Part shown: piece by piece, positions 24,210 through 31,998 of the stretch | Layout of the letters: each line of letters starts with the position of its first letter | Position numbering within the stretch: position 1 is the first letter of the stretch | Assembly: GCA_964553285.1 (NCBI GenBank) | Contig: CAZKKF010000002.1 | Location: 1-57,203, forward strand | Direction of reading: 5' to 3' | DNA length: 57,203 nt | DNA from: CAZKKF01 sp964553285 | GTDB taxonomy: Bacteria > Patescibacteriota > Minisyncoccia > Phycocordibacterales > Zambryskibacteraceae | The notes under the pieces: generated by a model | Told to the model about the DNA's origin: nothing | The model's database searches: none | What the model saw: the letters and a program-made list of their open reading frames with translations, nothing else | Translations under genes and position numbers: made by a program

Positions 24210-26372
24210 TTATTTCGCGCCCATTCTTGATTCCGTGATGCCCTGGGCTACGTTGTTTGGCACGATGGCGTAGTGGTCAAACTCCATGGAGAAGTTGCCG
24301 CGACCCTCGGACATTGAGCGGAGCTGTGTAGCATAGCCAAACATCTCTGCCAGAGGCACAAAGGCGCTGATGACCTTGAGTTCTCCGCGCTCTTCCATGC
24401 CTTCAATCTGACCTCTCTTGGAAGAAAGCGAACCTGTTACGTCGCCCATGAACTTGTCCGGCACCACTACTTCTATTTTCATAATAGGCTCAAGAAGAAC
24501 GGGCTTGGCTTTTTTGGCCGCTTCCTGGAAGGCCTGGCTTGCCGCTATCTTGTAGGCGATTTCGGAAGAGTCCACATCGTGGTAGGAACCGAAGAGAAGC
24601 TCGCAGGAGATGTCTGTCATCTTGAAGCCCGCGACCACTCCCCTGTCCATGGCTTCGCGCACGCCTTTTTCCACTGCCGGAATAAACTCCTGCGGGATAA
24701 CGCCGCCCTTGATGGAGTCAATAAACTCAAAGCCCTCTTCTCTGGTCACATTCTTCGGCACCTTTTCTTCCGGATCGTACTTGGGCAAAGGCATAATCTT
24801 TATCTTCACATGACCGTACTGGCCCTTTCCTCCGGTCTGCTTGATGTATTTGTTTTCCACCTCAGCTTCGCCGGTAATGGTTTCCTTGTATGCCACCTGG
24901 GGAGCGCCGACATTTGCTTCCACGTTAAACTCTCTCTTCATTCGGTCAACGATAATTTCCAGGTGAAGCTCTCCCATGCCCATGATAACCGTCTCTCCCG
25001 TATCAGGGTCCGACTTGATGCGGAAAGTGGGGTCTTCATCGGATAGACGCTTCAAAGCAAGACCCATTTTGTCCTGATCGGCTTTGGTCTTTGGCTCAAT
25101 GCGAAGAGAGATAACCGGCTCGGGGAAGGTAATCTGGTCAAGCACGATGGGGTTGTTTTCGTCGCAGAAAGTGTGCGAAGTCTTGGCGTCTTTGAGGCCC
25201 ACAGCGGCGGCAATTTCTCCTGCGAAGACTTTTTTCACTTCTTCTCTCTGGTTTGCCTGCAAACGCACGATACGGCCGAGGCGCTCCTTGGTGCCGGTGG
25301 TGGAGTTGTATATGTAAGAGCCCGCCTCCACTGTTCCCGAATACACTCTGAAGAACGTGAGCTGACCCACAAAAGGATCAGCCTGAAGCTTGAAGGCAAG
25401 GGCGGCAAAAGGCTCCGAGTCTGAAGCATTCCTTATGGCTTCTTCTCCGTTGCGGGGGTCTACTCCTATGATGGGAGGAATGTCCAAGGGTGAAGGGAGT
25501 AGATCCACAACGGCATCAAGCACCAGCTGTACGCCTTTGTTTTTCAAAGCCGAACCGCAGTACACAGGGAAAATGGTATTGGCAATAACCGCCTTGCGCA
25601 GAGTTTTTATCAACGCGTCATAAGCTATTTCCTCGCCGCCGAGGTACTTGTTCATCAGCTCATCGTCGTTTTCCACAATGCGCTCCAGAAGCTCGGCACG
25701 ATATTTTTTGGCATCTTCAAGCAGGTTTTCGGGAATGTCTTTTTCCATCACCTGGTTGCCCATGTTGCCTTCAAAGTAAAAAGCCTTCATGCGAAGCAAG
25801 TCCACTACGCCGTCATGCTTGTCCTCTTCACCAATGGGGATCTGGAGTCTTACAGCCTTTTTGGAAAGCCTGTCAAGAATGGATTTATATGAACGCTCAA
25901 AGCTTGCTCCGGTACGATCAAGCTTGTTGATGAAGCAAATGCGCGGCACCAGTGCTTCCTCGGCATAACGCCAGTTAGTTTCCGACTGCGGCTCAACGCC
26001 CGCCACTCCGTCAAACACTACCACCGCACCATCAAGCACCCTCAAAGACCTCTTCACCTCCACGGTAAAATCAATGTGTCCGGGAGTATCTATAATATTG
26101 AAACGATATTTGCTCTCATTTTTTGCGCGCTCTGCCGCAGAAAGATATGTCGGGCTCCAAAAACAGGTAACAGCCGCGGCGGTAATGGTGATACCGCGCT
26201 CTTTTTCCTGCTCCATCCAGTCGGTGGTGGTTTCTCCCTCATGCACCTCTCCTATCTTGTGCTGGGATCCGGTGTAGTAGAGCACGCGCTCTGATGTGGT
26301 GGTCTTGCCAGCATCCACGTGGGCCACGATTCCAAAGTTTCTTACCTTTTCAAGCGGATAATCTCTTTGCAT
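24210..26372 (-). CDS. fusA: Elongation factor G
   Basis: A 720-residue translocase GTPase. The P-loop AHVDAGKTTTSERVL, the switch motif EKERGITITAAAV, DTPGHIDF and NKLDRTGA are intact. Domains 2-5 follow, ending in the C-terminal EFDHYAIVPNNVAQ. It is about 20 residues longer than usual. It is the last gene of the rpsL-rpsG-fusA unit; tuf is elsewhere. Confidence 0.97.
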   Translation of the reverse strand: MQRDYPLEKVRNFGIVAHVDAGKTTTSERVLYYTGSQHKIGEVHEGETTTDWMEQEKERGITITAAAVTCFWSPTYLSAAERAKNESKYRFNIIDTPGHIDFTVEVKRSLRVLDGAVVVFDGVAGVEPQSETNWRYAEEALVPRICFINKLDRTGASFERSYKSILDRLSKKAVRLQIPIGEEDKHDGVVDLLRMKAFYFEGNMGNQVMEKDIPENLLEDAKKYRAELLERIVENDDELMNKYLGGEEIAYDALIKTLRKAVIANTIFPVYCGSALKNKGVQLVLDAVVDLLPSPLDIPPIIGVDPRNGEEAIRNASDSEPFAALAFKLQADPFVGQLTFFRVYSGTVEAGSYIYNSTTGTKERLGRIVRLQANQREEVKKVFAGEIAAAVGLKDAKTSHTFCDENNPIVLDQITFPEPVISLRIEPKTKADQDKMGLALKRLSDEDPTFRIKSDPDTGETVIMGMGELHLEIIVDRMKREFNVEANVGAPQVAYKETITGEAEVENKYIKQTGGKGQYGHVKIKIMPLPKYDPEEKVPKNVTREEGFEFIDSIKGGVIPQEFIPAVEKGVREAMDRGVVAGFKMTDISCELLFGSYHDVDSSEIAYKIAASQAFQEAAKKAKPVLLEPIMKIEVVVPDKFMGDVTGSLSSKRGQIEGMEERGELKVISAFVPLAEMFGYATQLRSMSEGRGNFSMEFDHYAIVPNNVAQGITESRMGAK

Positions 26373-26442
26373 AAAATTTATGTATTAAATAATGCTCATC
26401 TTGCGACAAACCCAAAGCAGACCCGACCTAACAAAGCCCAAA

Positions 26443-26913
26443 TTACCAGGCAAAGTGAGCAAATGCCTTGTTGGCCTCGGCCATCTTGTGCACATTCTCT
26501 CTCTTTTTGATTGCCTCGCCCTCGTTTTTTGACGCCAGAGTAAGCTCCTCTGCCAGGCGCTTTGCCATGGGCATACCCTTGCGTGCGCGGGCCGCTTCTA
26601 TGAGCCAACGTATTGCCAGAGCCTGCTTTCTCTCCGGACGCACTTCTCTTGGCACCTGGTAGTTGGCGCCGCCCACTCTCTTTGAGCGTACTTCAACCGT
26701 GGGGCCGGCATTGCGCAAAGCGCTTTCAAATACTTCCAACGGATCGCCGCCTCCTGCGGCGATTATGTCAAAAGCGCCGTACACAACCCTGCGGGCGGTG
26801 TTTTTCTTGCCGGACTCCATTATATGGTTGATAAACTTGCCAACCTTGTCTGAACTGTACTTCAGATCAGGCAATACTTCGTGTTTTTCTCTTTCTTTGA
26901 GTTTCCTTCTCAT
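26443..26913 (-). CDS. rpsG: 30S ribosomal protein S7 (uS7)
   Basis: A 156-residue protein with VGKFINHIMESGKKNTARRV near residue 25 and NAGPTVEVRSKRVGGANYQV near 66. S7 nucleates the 16S 3' domain. It follows rpsL by 3 nt. Confidence 0.96.
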   Translation of the reverse strand: MRRKLKEREKHEVLPDLKYSSDKVGKFINHIMESGKKNTARRVVYGAFDIIAAGGGDPLEVFESALRNAGPTVEVRSKRVGGANYQVPREVRPERKQALAIRWLIEAARARKGMPMAKRLAEELTLASKNEGEAIKKRENVHKMAEANKAFAHFAW

Positions 26914-26916
26914 GGT

Positions 26917-27324
26917 TTATTTGGGTTTCTTTGATCCGTACAAAGACCTGCTCTGGCGCCTGGTTTCCACTCCGCCGGCATCAAGCACGCCGCGAACGAT
27001 AGAGTAGCGAAGACCAACGTCTTTTACGCGGCCGCCCTTAAGCACCACCACAGAGTGCTCCTGCAGGTTGTGTCCGATTCCTGGCACATAGGCGGTAACT
27101 TCCACTCCGTTGGTCAGACGTACGCGGGCAATTTTACGGATAGCCGAGTTAGGCTTCTTGGGAGTCTTTGTGGTTACTTTGGTGCAAGTGCCTCTCTTAA
27201 AAGGAGAGTCGTAGAAAGTGGGTTTGTTCTTGAGAGTATTAAAACCGCGCAGTAAAGCCACGGATTTGGACTTCCGCTTTATTTTGGTTCGCTTTCTTTT
27301 TGCCAGTTGGTTTATGGTTGCCAT
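26917..27324 (-). CDS. rpsL: 30S ribosomal protein S12 (uS12)
   Basis: A 135-residue protein of the decoding centre. The conserved KPNSAIRKIARVRLTNGVEV block near residue 55 and the loop around PGIGHNLQEHSVV near 80 are typical; the Lys residue hit by streptomycin-resistance changes is present (TKTPKKPNSA). Its leader holds a compact hairpin next to the start codon. Confidence 0.96.
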   Translation of the reverse strand: MATINQLAKRKRTKIKRKSKSVALLRGFNTLKNKPTFYDSPFKRGTCTKVTTKTPKKPNSAIRKIARVRLTNGVEVTAYVPGIGHNLQEHSVVVLKGGRVKDVGLRYSIVRGVLDAGGVETRRQSRSLYGSKKPK

Positions 27325-27332
27325 TTGAAAAA

Positions 27333-27347
27333 GCGCCGCTTTGGCGC
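27333..27347 (-). terminator. Hairpin with T-run in the rpsL leader
   Basis: On the minus strand GCGCC, a 5-nt loop and GGCGC are followed directly by TTTTTC and then the rpsL start. It could be a short attenuator. Confidence 0.4.
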
Positions 27348-27354
27348 AACAGAG

Positions 27355-27383
27355 AGTCTAACCTAGAGAGCAAAAAAGAGCAA
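27355..27383 (-). promoter_or_regulatory. Promoter of rpsL-rpsG-fusA
   Basis: TTGCTC (27378-27383) and TAGACT (27355-27360) on the minus strand with 17-nt spacing. Confidence 0.5.
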
Positions 27384-27410
27384 GGCCTGCGCCATTTTGC
27401 CTCTCTCTGG

Positions 27411-28001
27411 TCAGGCTCCCACAAACATCTTGAATAGGTACATACTGAAAGGAAAGATAAATCTCCATATAAATACGGCAAGAATCAGGGGCAAAAGTAT
27501 GCCGAATCTTTCAATTGACCAGAAAAAGCTCCTTAGAGAGGGGAAAATACCCGTAAGTACGCGGGAACCGTCAAGCGGCGGCACCGGAATAAGGTTGAAG
27601 CAGGCCAAAAGGATATTGATAAACACCACCGTACCGACCATAGGCATTACTTCCGGAGCAAAAGCGCCGATTCTTATAAAAAAGGCAAAAACAGCGGCCA
27701 GGACGATATTTGACAGGGGTCCGGCAAAAGCAACTATTGCCTCGCCCCAGCGGCGATGCCTGAAGACAGACGGATTGATAGGCACAGGCTTTGCCCAACC
27801 GAGGAAAAAGCCCCCAAGGATATAAGTGGCAAAAGGCACAACAAAAGAGCCGATAGGATCAAGGTGTTTTATGGGGTTTGGCGAGAGGCGACCAAGCGAG
27901 CTTGCCGTCATATCCCCCTCAAAACGGGCGGCATACGCGTGGGCCGCCTCGTGCAAAGATACGGAGAAAAGCAGGACTAATATTGCAAAAAGGGTATCCA
28001 T
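27411..28001 (-). CDS. Site-2 protease (M50 family)
   Basis: A 196-residue membrane metalloprotease of the small FtsH-independent M50 type. The zinc motif HEAAH is in SVSLHEAAHAYAARF near residue 17 and the third ligand motif is LIPVPPLDGSRVL near 147 (NLIPVPPLDG). About five helices are predicted. It cleaves substrates within the membrane; its target is unknown. Confidence 0.85.
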   Translation of the reverse strand: MDTLFAILVLLFSVSLHEAAHAYAARFEGDMTASSLGRLSPNPIKHLDPIGSFVVPFATYILGGFFLGWAKPVPINPSVFRHRRWGEAIVAFAGPLSNIVLAAVFAFFIRIGAFAPEVMPMVGTVVFINILLACFNLIPVPPLDGSRVLTGIFPSLRSFFWSIERFGILLPLILAVFIWRFIFPFSMYLFKMFVGA

Positions 28002-28043
28002 ATAGTTGAAGTTTTGCTGCTTTATGTTAGCATATCGCCTGTC

Positions 28044-28286
28044 ATGGCTAAAACATGCGTCATATCGGGAAAGAGCTCGCAGATGTCGGGAGGTTACTCA
28101 AACCGCACCCGTGCTACCCAGTTCAATCCCACCGGAAAGAAACGCAGATATGCAAACCTCCAGAAGAAGAGGATTTTTGTGCCGGAACTAAAAAAGACCG
28201 TCTCCATAGTGGTATCGGCCCGCGGCTTAAAGACCATTCAGAAAAACGGCGCCTACAAAACCCTCAAGAAAGCCGGCGTAGTTTAG
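28044..28286 (+). CDS. rpmB: 50S ribosomal protein L28 (bL28)
   Basis: An 80-residue protein starting MAKTCVISGKSSQMSGGYSN, followed by KKRRYANLQKKRIFVPELKK. It matches bL28, without the second zinc-binding Cys pair. ATG at 28044 is chosen from several upstream starts on conservation. It stands alone on the plus strand. Confidence 0.85.
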   Translation: MAKTCVISGKSSQMSGGYSNRTRATQFNPTGKKRRYANLQKKRIFVPELKKTVSIVVSARGLKTIQKNGAYKTLKKAGVV

Positions 28287-28293
28287 AGTTTGG

Positions 28294-29142
28294 CTATCTC
28301 AACTTCAGTGTTTCCCCATCCGTTTCAAATATGATGCGGCCCTTTTCGTATGTGCCAATAATAGCCGCGCCCGCCAAAGACAAAGTGTCTGTAACTTCTT
28401 TGTGAGGGTGGCCATATCTGTTGTTTTTACCCGCAGAGATAACTGAGTACTCCGCCCCTACGGCCTCTACAAAAGATGAGATGCTTGAGGTGCGCGAACC
28501 ATGATGCCCCGCCTTCAGCACATCGGCAGACACATTATCCCCTGCCGCCACAAGAGCCTGCTCCGCCGACATAGGCGCGTCTCCGGTCAGCATGAAGGAA
28601 TGATTGCCAAAAGAAAGTATGCCCATTATTGAAGCGTCATTTGTATCCATGCCCGAAACATTTACCGGATGCAAAATCTCAAAAACCGCCCCATCGCCAA
28701 AATCAACCACCGTACCGCGCCTTACTTCAAGTACCGCTACTCCGCGTTTTTTGACAAGTTCGCGCAAGGCATCATCCGCATTGCTCTCTGAATCCGCCCC
28801 GCTTTCCAGAAAAACGCCCGCAGAAAAGCGCGACACCACGCCCGGCATGCCGCCTATATGGTCTGCATCCGGATGCGTGGCGAGGAGCACATCTATATGC
28901 CTGTCGTAAAAAGACATGACTTGGGACAGCTCCGATAAAACCGCGCTGTTGAACCCCGCGTCAATAAGCATGTCATTGCCGGAGGGCGAGCGGACATATA
29001 TGGCATCTCCCTGGCCCACATTAAGAAATGCCACCATCATATTGCCCGGCCGCTCCGTATGCTCCACATGCCAGACAAACACATTGGCAACAAGGAGAAC
29101 TGCGAGGCCAAAGTAAAAAGCGTGTTTTCTAAAGAAATTCAC
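28294..29142 (-). CDS. ComEC C-terminal metallo-beta-lactamase domain as a separate protein
   Basis: A 282-residue protein with one N-terminal helix and an MBL fold: FLNVGQGDAIYVRSPSG near residue 39, LLATHPDADHIGGMP near 88 and LKAGHHGSR near 205. It matches the soluble C-terminal domain of ComEC, the DNA-uptake channel protein. The channel part is encoded separately at 29786-31255, with sod in between. GTG at 29142 lies 6 nt after a TATAAT box, so the mRNA should be leaderless. Confidence 0.8.
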   Translation of the reverse strand: MNFFRKHAFYFGLAVLLVANVFVWHVEHTERPGNMMVAFLNVGQGDAIYVRSPSGNDMLIDAGFNSAVLSELSQVMSFYDRHIDVLLATHPDADHIGGMPGVVSRFSAGVFLESGADSESNADDALRELVKKRGVAVLEVRRGTVVDFGDGAVFEILHPVNVSGMDTNDASIMGILSFGNHSFMLTGDAPMSAEQALVAAGDNVSADVLKAGHHGSRTSSISSFVEAVGAEYSVISAGKNNRYGHPHKEVTDTLSLAGAAIIGTYEKGRIIFETDGETLKLR

Positions 29143-29167
29143 AGCTCAATTATATACGGTGTATTAT
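29138..29167 (+). promoter_or_regulatory. Promoter of sod
   Basis: TTCACA (29138-29143) and TATTAT (29162-29167) are spaced by 18 nt. The sod ATG is 6 nt further on. Confidence 0.6.
29149..29154 (-). promoter_or_regulatory. -10 box of the ComEC-type MBL gene
   Basis: TATAAT on the minus strand ends 6 nt before the GTG start at 29142. It lies within the spacer of the divergent sod promoter, so the two may interfere. Confidence 0.5.
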
Positions 29168-29173
29168 GTATGC

Positions 29174-29782
29174 ATGAGTAAAAAATTCACAGCAAGAGAA
29201 TTTGTGATACCGGAATTAAAAGGCATCTCCGCAAAAACCATTGGAGAGCACTTGAAGCTTTATACGGGGTACGTCAACAACGCCAATTCCATACTTGAGA
29301 AGATTCCTGTATACGAGGGATACGCAGGAGAAGACACTTTCTCTCCCTATGTTATAAGCGAGCTTCACCGCAGATTCGCATTTGAATTTGACGGCATGAG
29401 AAATCATGAATATTACTTCTCTCATTTTGAAGGAGGCTCAAACGCACTTGATGCAGACAGCCCGTTGTACAAAAAAATTGAAGAAGAATTCGGAAGCTTT
29501 GCCGCCTGGCTTGAGAGATTCAAAGCAACGGCTCTTACCCGCGGGATAGGCTGGGTGATGCTTTACTACGATCCATCCACAAAAAGACTTATCAATGCCT
29601 GGATAGACGAACAGCACCTGGGACACCTGACAGGACTCTCCCCCATACTTGCCTTGGACATGTGGGAACACTCGTATGTTGCAGACTATCTTCCAAGCGG
29701 CAAGAAGCAGTACGTTGAAGACTTCTTCGCCAATCTAAACTGGCAGAGCTGTGAAAACAATTTCAAAGAAGCGGCAAAATAA
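29174..29782 (+). CDS. Superoxide dismutase (Fe/Mn family)
   Basis: A 202-residue enzyme. The metal ligands are seen as the His in GEHLKLYTGYVNN near residue 24, the His in RNHEYYFSHFEGG near 77 and the Asp/His pair in LDMWEHSYVADY near 163. It removes superoxide in the cytoplasm. The first block deviates from the usual NNA pattern. ATG at 29174 is taken because a promoter overlaps the upstream start. It converges with comEC, the two stops being 4 nt apart. Confidence 0.85.
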   Translation: MSKKFTAREFVIPELKGISAKTIGEHLKLYTGYVNNANSILEKIPVYEGYAGEDTFSPYVISELHRRFAFEFDGMRNHEYYFSHFEGGSNALDADSPLYKKIEEEFGSFAAWLERFKATALTRGIGWVMLYYDPSTKRLINAWIDEQHLGHLTGLSPILALDMWEHSYVADYLPSGKKQYVEDFFANLNWQSCENNFKEAAK

Positions 29783-29785
29783 AAA

Positions 29786-31255
29786 TCACTCAAACGCCCT
29801 AGAGCGCTCGCTGTAAAAAATCAGTGCAACAAAAAGTGTGAGATAGAAGCCGGCTATCACAACCGGATTTATTTCGGGCACCTGGACGGAAGAAAAAGGA
29901 AGAGCCGACACAAGAGCGGACACGGATACGATCCAGCCGGAAAGCATCGCTGCAGTAAATGCGGGCAAAAAGTTGAGCACGGGAATAAAAGAAACAAGTG
30001 CCGTGCAAAGTGCGGCAAGCATGAGAAGCGGCACCATGGGCACTACCAGAATGTTTGCCAAGAGTCCGTAAAGAGAAACTTTGCCGGAGATGTATGCAAG
30101 CAAAGGCAAGACGGTTGCCTGCGTTGCTACGGTGGCGGCGACTATTTCCCTAAGACCCAACTTGTCGGGGACAAACGTTAGCCTGTTCATAATAGGCACG
30201 GACAAAGTGATGAGGCCGAAAGTGGCAAGGAACGACAATTGGAAAGACGGGTCATGAAGAAGTATCGCCGGCTCAATACAGACCATAATGAAACCCGCCA
30301 CAAGCAGTAGCCGCAAAGCATCCGCCGAGCGCGAGTGAAACAGGGCAATAAGGCCGAGAGACCCCATAAGGCCCGCGCGCACCACCGTGGCGGAAGGCCC
30401 GACAAACATCACAAACAGCGCCACGCCTATCAGAGCGGCAGTGAGAGAACCCTTCAGCCCAAGAGGCGAAGAGAGCCTGCGGAAAAACAGAGCTACTATG
30501 GTGATGTTGTATCCGGAGAGCACGGCGATATGTATAAGACCGGCTCTGATAAGATTCTCTTCCACTTTTTCGGGTATGGCTTTCTTCTCTCCCAAAAGCA
30601 CACCCTGGGAAAGTGCGGCATGGGGCTCATGGAGATTTCTTTCCAAAGACCTAGACGCTTTAAGTTTGAGAAGATACATCACGTCAAGAAGCGACCTGTC
30701 AGTGCCGATTTTCTCAAGCTTGGGATTTTTGATTTCGGCCGTGATGCCTTTGCTTTTTAAATAAGCGGGATAATCAAAGATGCGTCCGGTGTCCGTCTCA
30801 AAAGATTCCGGTAAGGATAATGTACCGCTGAAACTTACAATATCTCCTCTGCTAAGCTGCATATGAGAGGGAGCGAAGACCACTATCTTTCCTTCTTCTT
30901 CGCCCTTTTGCACATGCAAAACCAGGCGGGCATTGAGGTCGCGAGGCTCCGACAATACCACCTTGGCCTCCCCTTCAATCAAATTGCCAAAACTTTCCTC
31001 AAATACTTTCGGAGTCTTTGTCTGCAAAAACAGTGACATAAAAACTCCCGCAATAAAAACAGCCATCAAAGCGTGAAACGCCTTGGGCCTGAAGCCCAGC
31101 ATGAAAAAAGCCGCCCAAAGGGCGGCCGCAAACATAAGCGCAGACACTATCGGCGAAGAAAATACCTCCGCAAAGACAACGCCCGAAGCAAAGCAGGCAA
31201 AAGCCAGGCCTAGAGTTTTTGTAGAGGGTATGAACCTGTACCAAGATGCGGGCAT
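29786..31255 (-). CDS. comEC: ComEC N-terminal and channel domains
   Basis: A 489-residue protein with an OB-like domain near residues 85-165 and about ten membrane helices, including the ComEC core HIAVLSGYNITIV near 245 and SATVVRAGLMG near 280. ComEC moves single-stranded DNA across the inner membrane during natural transformation. The MBL domain usually fused at the C-terminus is missing here and is found as its own gene at 28294-29142. It follows rnhA by 11 nt and recJ beyond it. Confidence 0.87.
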   Translation of the reverse strand: MPASWYRFIPSTKTLGLAFACFASGVVFAEVFSSPIVSALMFAAALWAAFFMLGFRPKAFHALMAVFIAGVFMSLFLQTKTPKVFEESFGNLIEGEAKVVLSEPRDLNARLVLHVQKGEEEGKIVVFAPSHMQLSRGDIVSFSGTLSLPESFETDTGRIFDYPAYLKSKGITAEIKNPKLEKIGTDRSLLDVMYLLKLKASRSLERNLHEPHAALSQGVLLGEKKAIPEKVEENLIRAGLIHIAVLSGYNITIVALFFRRLSSPLGLKGSLTAALIGVALFVMFVGPSATVVRAGLMGSLGLIALFHSRSADALRLLLVAGFIMVCIEPAILLHDPSFQLSFLATFGLITLSVPIMNRLTFVPDKLGLREIVAATVATQATVLPLLAYISGKVSLYGLLANILVVPMVPLLMLAALCTALVSFIPVLNFLPAFTAAMLSGWIVSVSALVSALPFSSVQVPEINPVVIAGFYLTLFVALIFYSERSRAFE

Positions 31256-31266
31256 CGCCTAAAGCC

Positions 31267-31968
31267 TTACGAAAACTCCCGGATAATCCTATCCTCCTCG
31301 CTCTTGCTCAGCGCTTTTTTGAATCGCGCTCCGGAGACTCCGCTTACCCTGCTCAAACACTGAGCCCATGTCTTGTCGGTGTACACAACTCCGTTTACTT
31401 TGCTTATATAAGAATAAGCTTTGGCACTGCTTTTCTTCTGCGAGGATGAACGCGCCTCCTTTTGGGCGGTGGCTTCAACCGTAAAAATATCCACACCATA
31501 ATCCTCCATCCGTCCGGCAAAAAGATTGTGCTCGCGTCCGTCCGCAAAAGCGGTGGCTATCTCATCGCATCTTTCATTGCCCGGCACGCCCGCATGGCCT
31601 TCAACTTTGCACCAGGTGATTTCTTTGTCCGCGGAGACGCTCACAAGCTCCTGCCATAATTCTTTATTTTCCACCGGCTTTTTGGATGCGGTCATCCAGC
31701 CGTTTTTTTGCCAGCCGTTTACCCACGAAGTAATGCCGTTCAGCACATAAGACGAGTCGGAATAAACATTGATATTCTTTTCTTCTTTACACGCGCGCAA
31801 AGCTTCTATCGCCGCCGCAAGTTCCATCTGGTTGTTTGTGGCCTTTGGGGACGCGCCGCCTATTTCCCTCACTTTCCCATCTGCAAAAATAATAGCCCCC
31901 CAGCCCGCAGGACCCGGATTGCCTCTGGCCGAACCATCTGTAAAAATCACGCATCCGTCTTTTTTCAT
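31267..31968 (-). CDS. rnhA: Ribonuclease HI with C-terminal viroplasmin-like domain
   Basis: A 233-residue protein. Residues 5-140 are RNase HI: FTDGSARGNPGPAGWGA, the Glu in NNQMELAAAIEAL, the Asp in YSDSSYV and the final block around HAGVPGNERCDEIA. It removes RNA from RNA-DNA hybrids. The last 50 residues (YISKVNGVVYTDKTWAQCLS...GARFKKALSK) resemble the viroplasmin/hybrid-binding fold that is usually N-terminal. ATG at 31968 sits 8 nt after TATAAT with TGC in front. Confidence 0.87.
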   Translation of the reverse strand: MKKDGCVIFTDGSARGNPGPAGWGAIIFADGKVREIGGASPKATNNQMELAAAIEALRACKEEKNINVYSDSSYVLNGITSWVNGWQKNGWMTASKKPVENKELWQELVSVSADKEITWCKVEGHAGVPGNERCDEIATAFADGREHNLFAGRMEDYGVDIFTVEATAQKEARSSSQKKSSAKAYSYISKVNGVVYTDKTWAQCLSRVSGVSGARFKKALSKSEEDRIIREFS

Positions 31969-31977
31969 TGCATACAA

Positions 31978-31983
31978 TTATAG
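31978..31983 (-). promoter_or_regulatory. Extended -10 of rnhA
   Basis: TGCTATAAT on the minus strand lies 8 nt before the rnhA ATG. Confidence 0.5.
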
Positions 31984-31998
31984 CAGGCGCCGGTCTTA

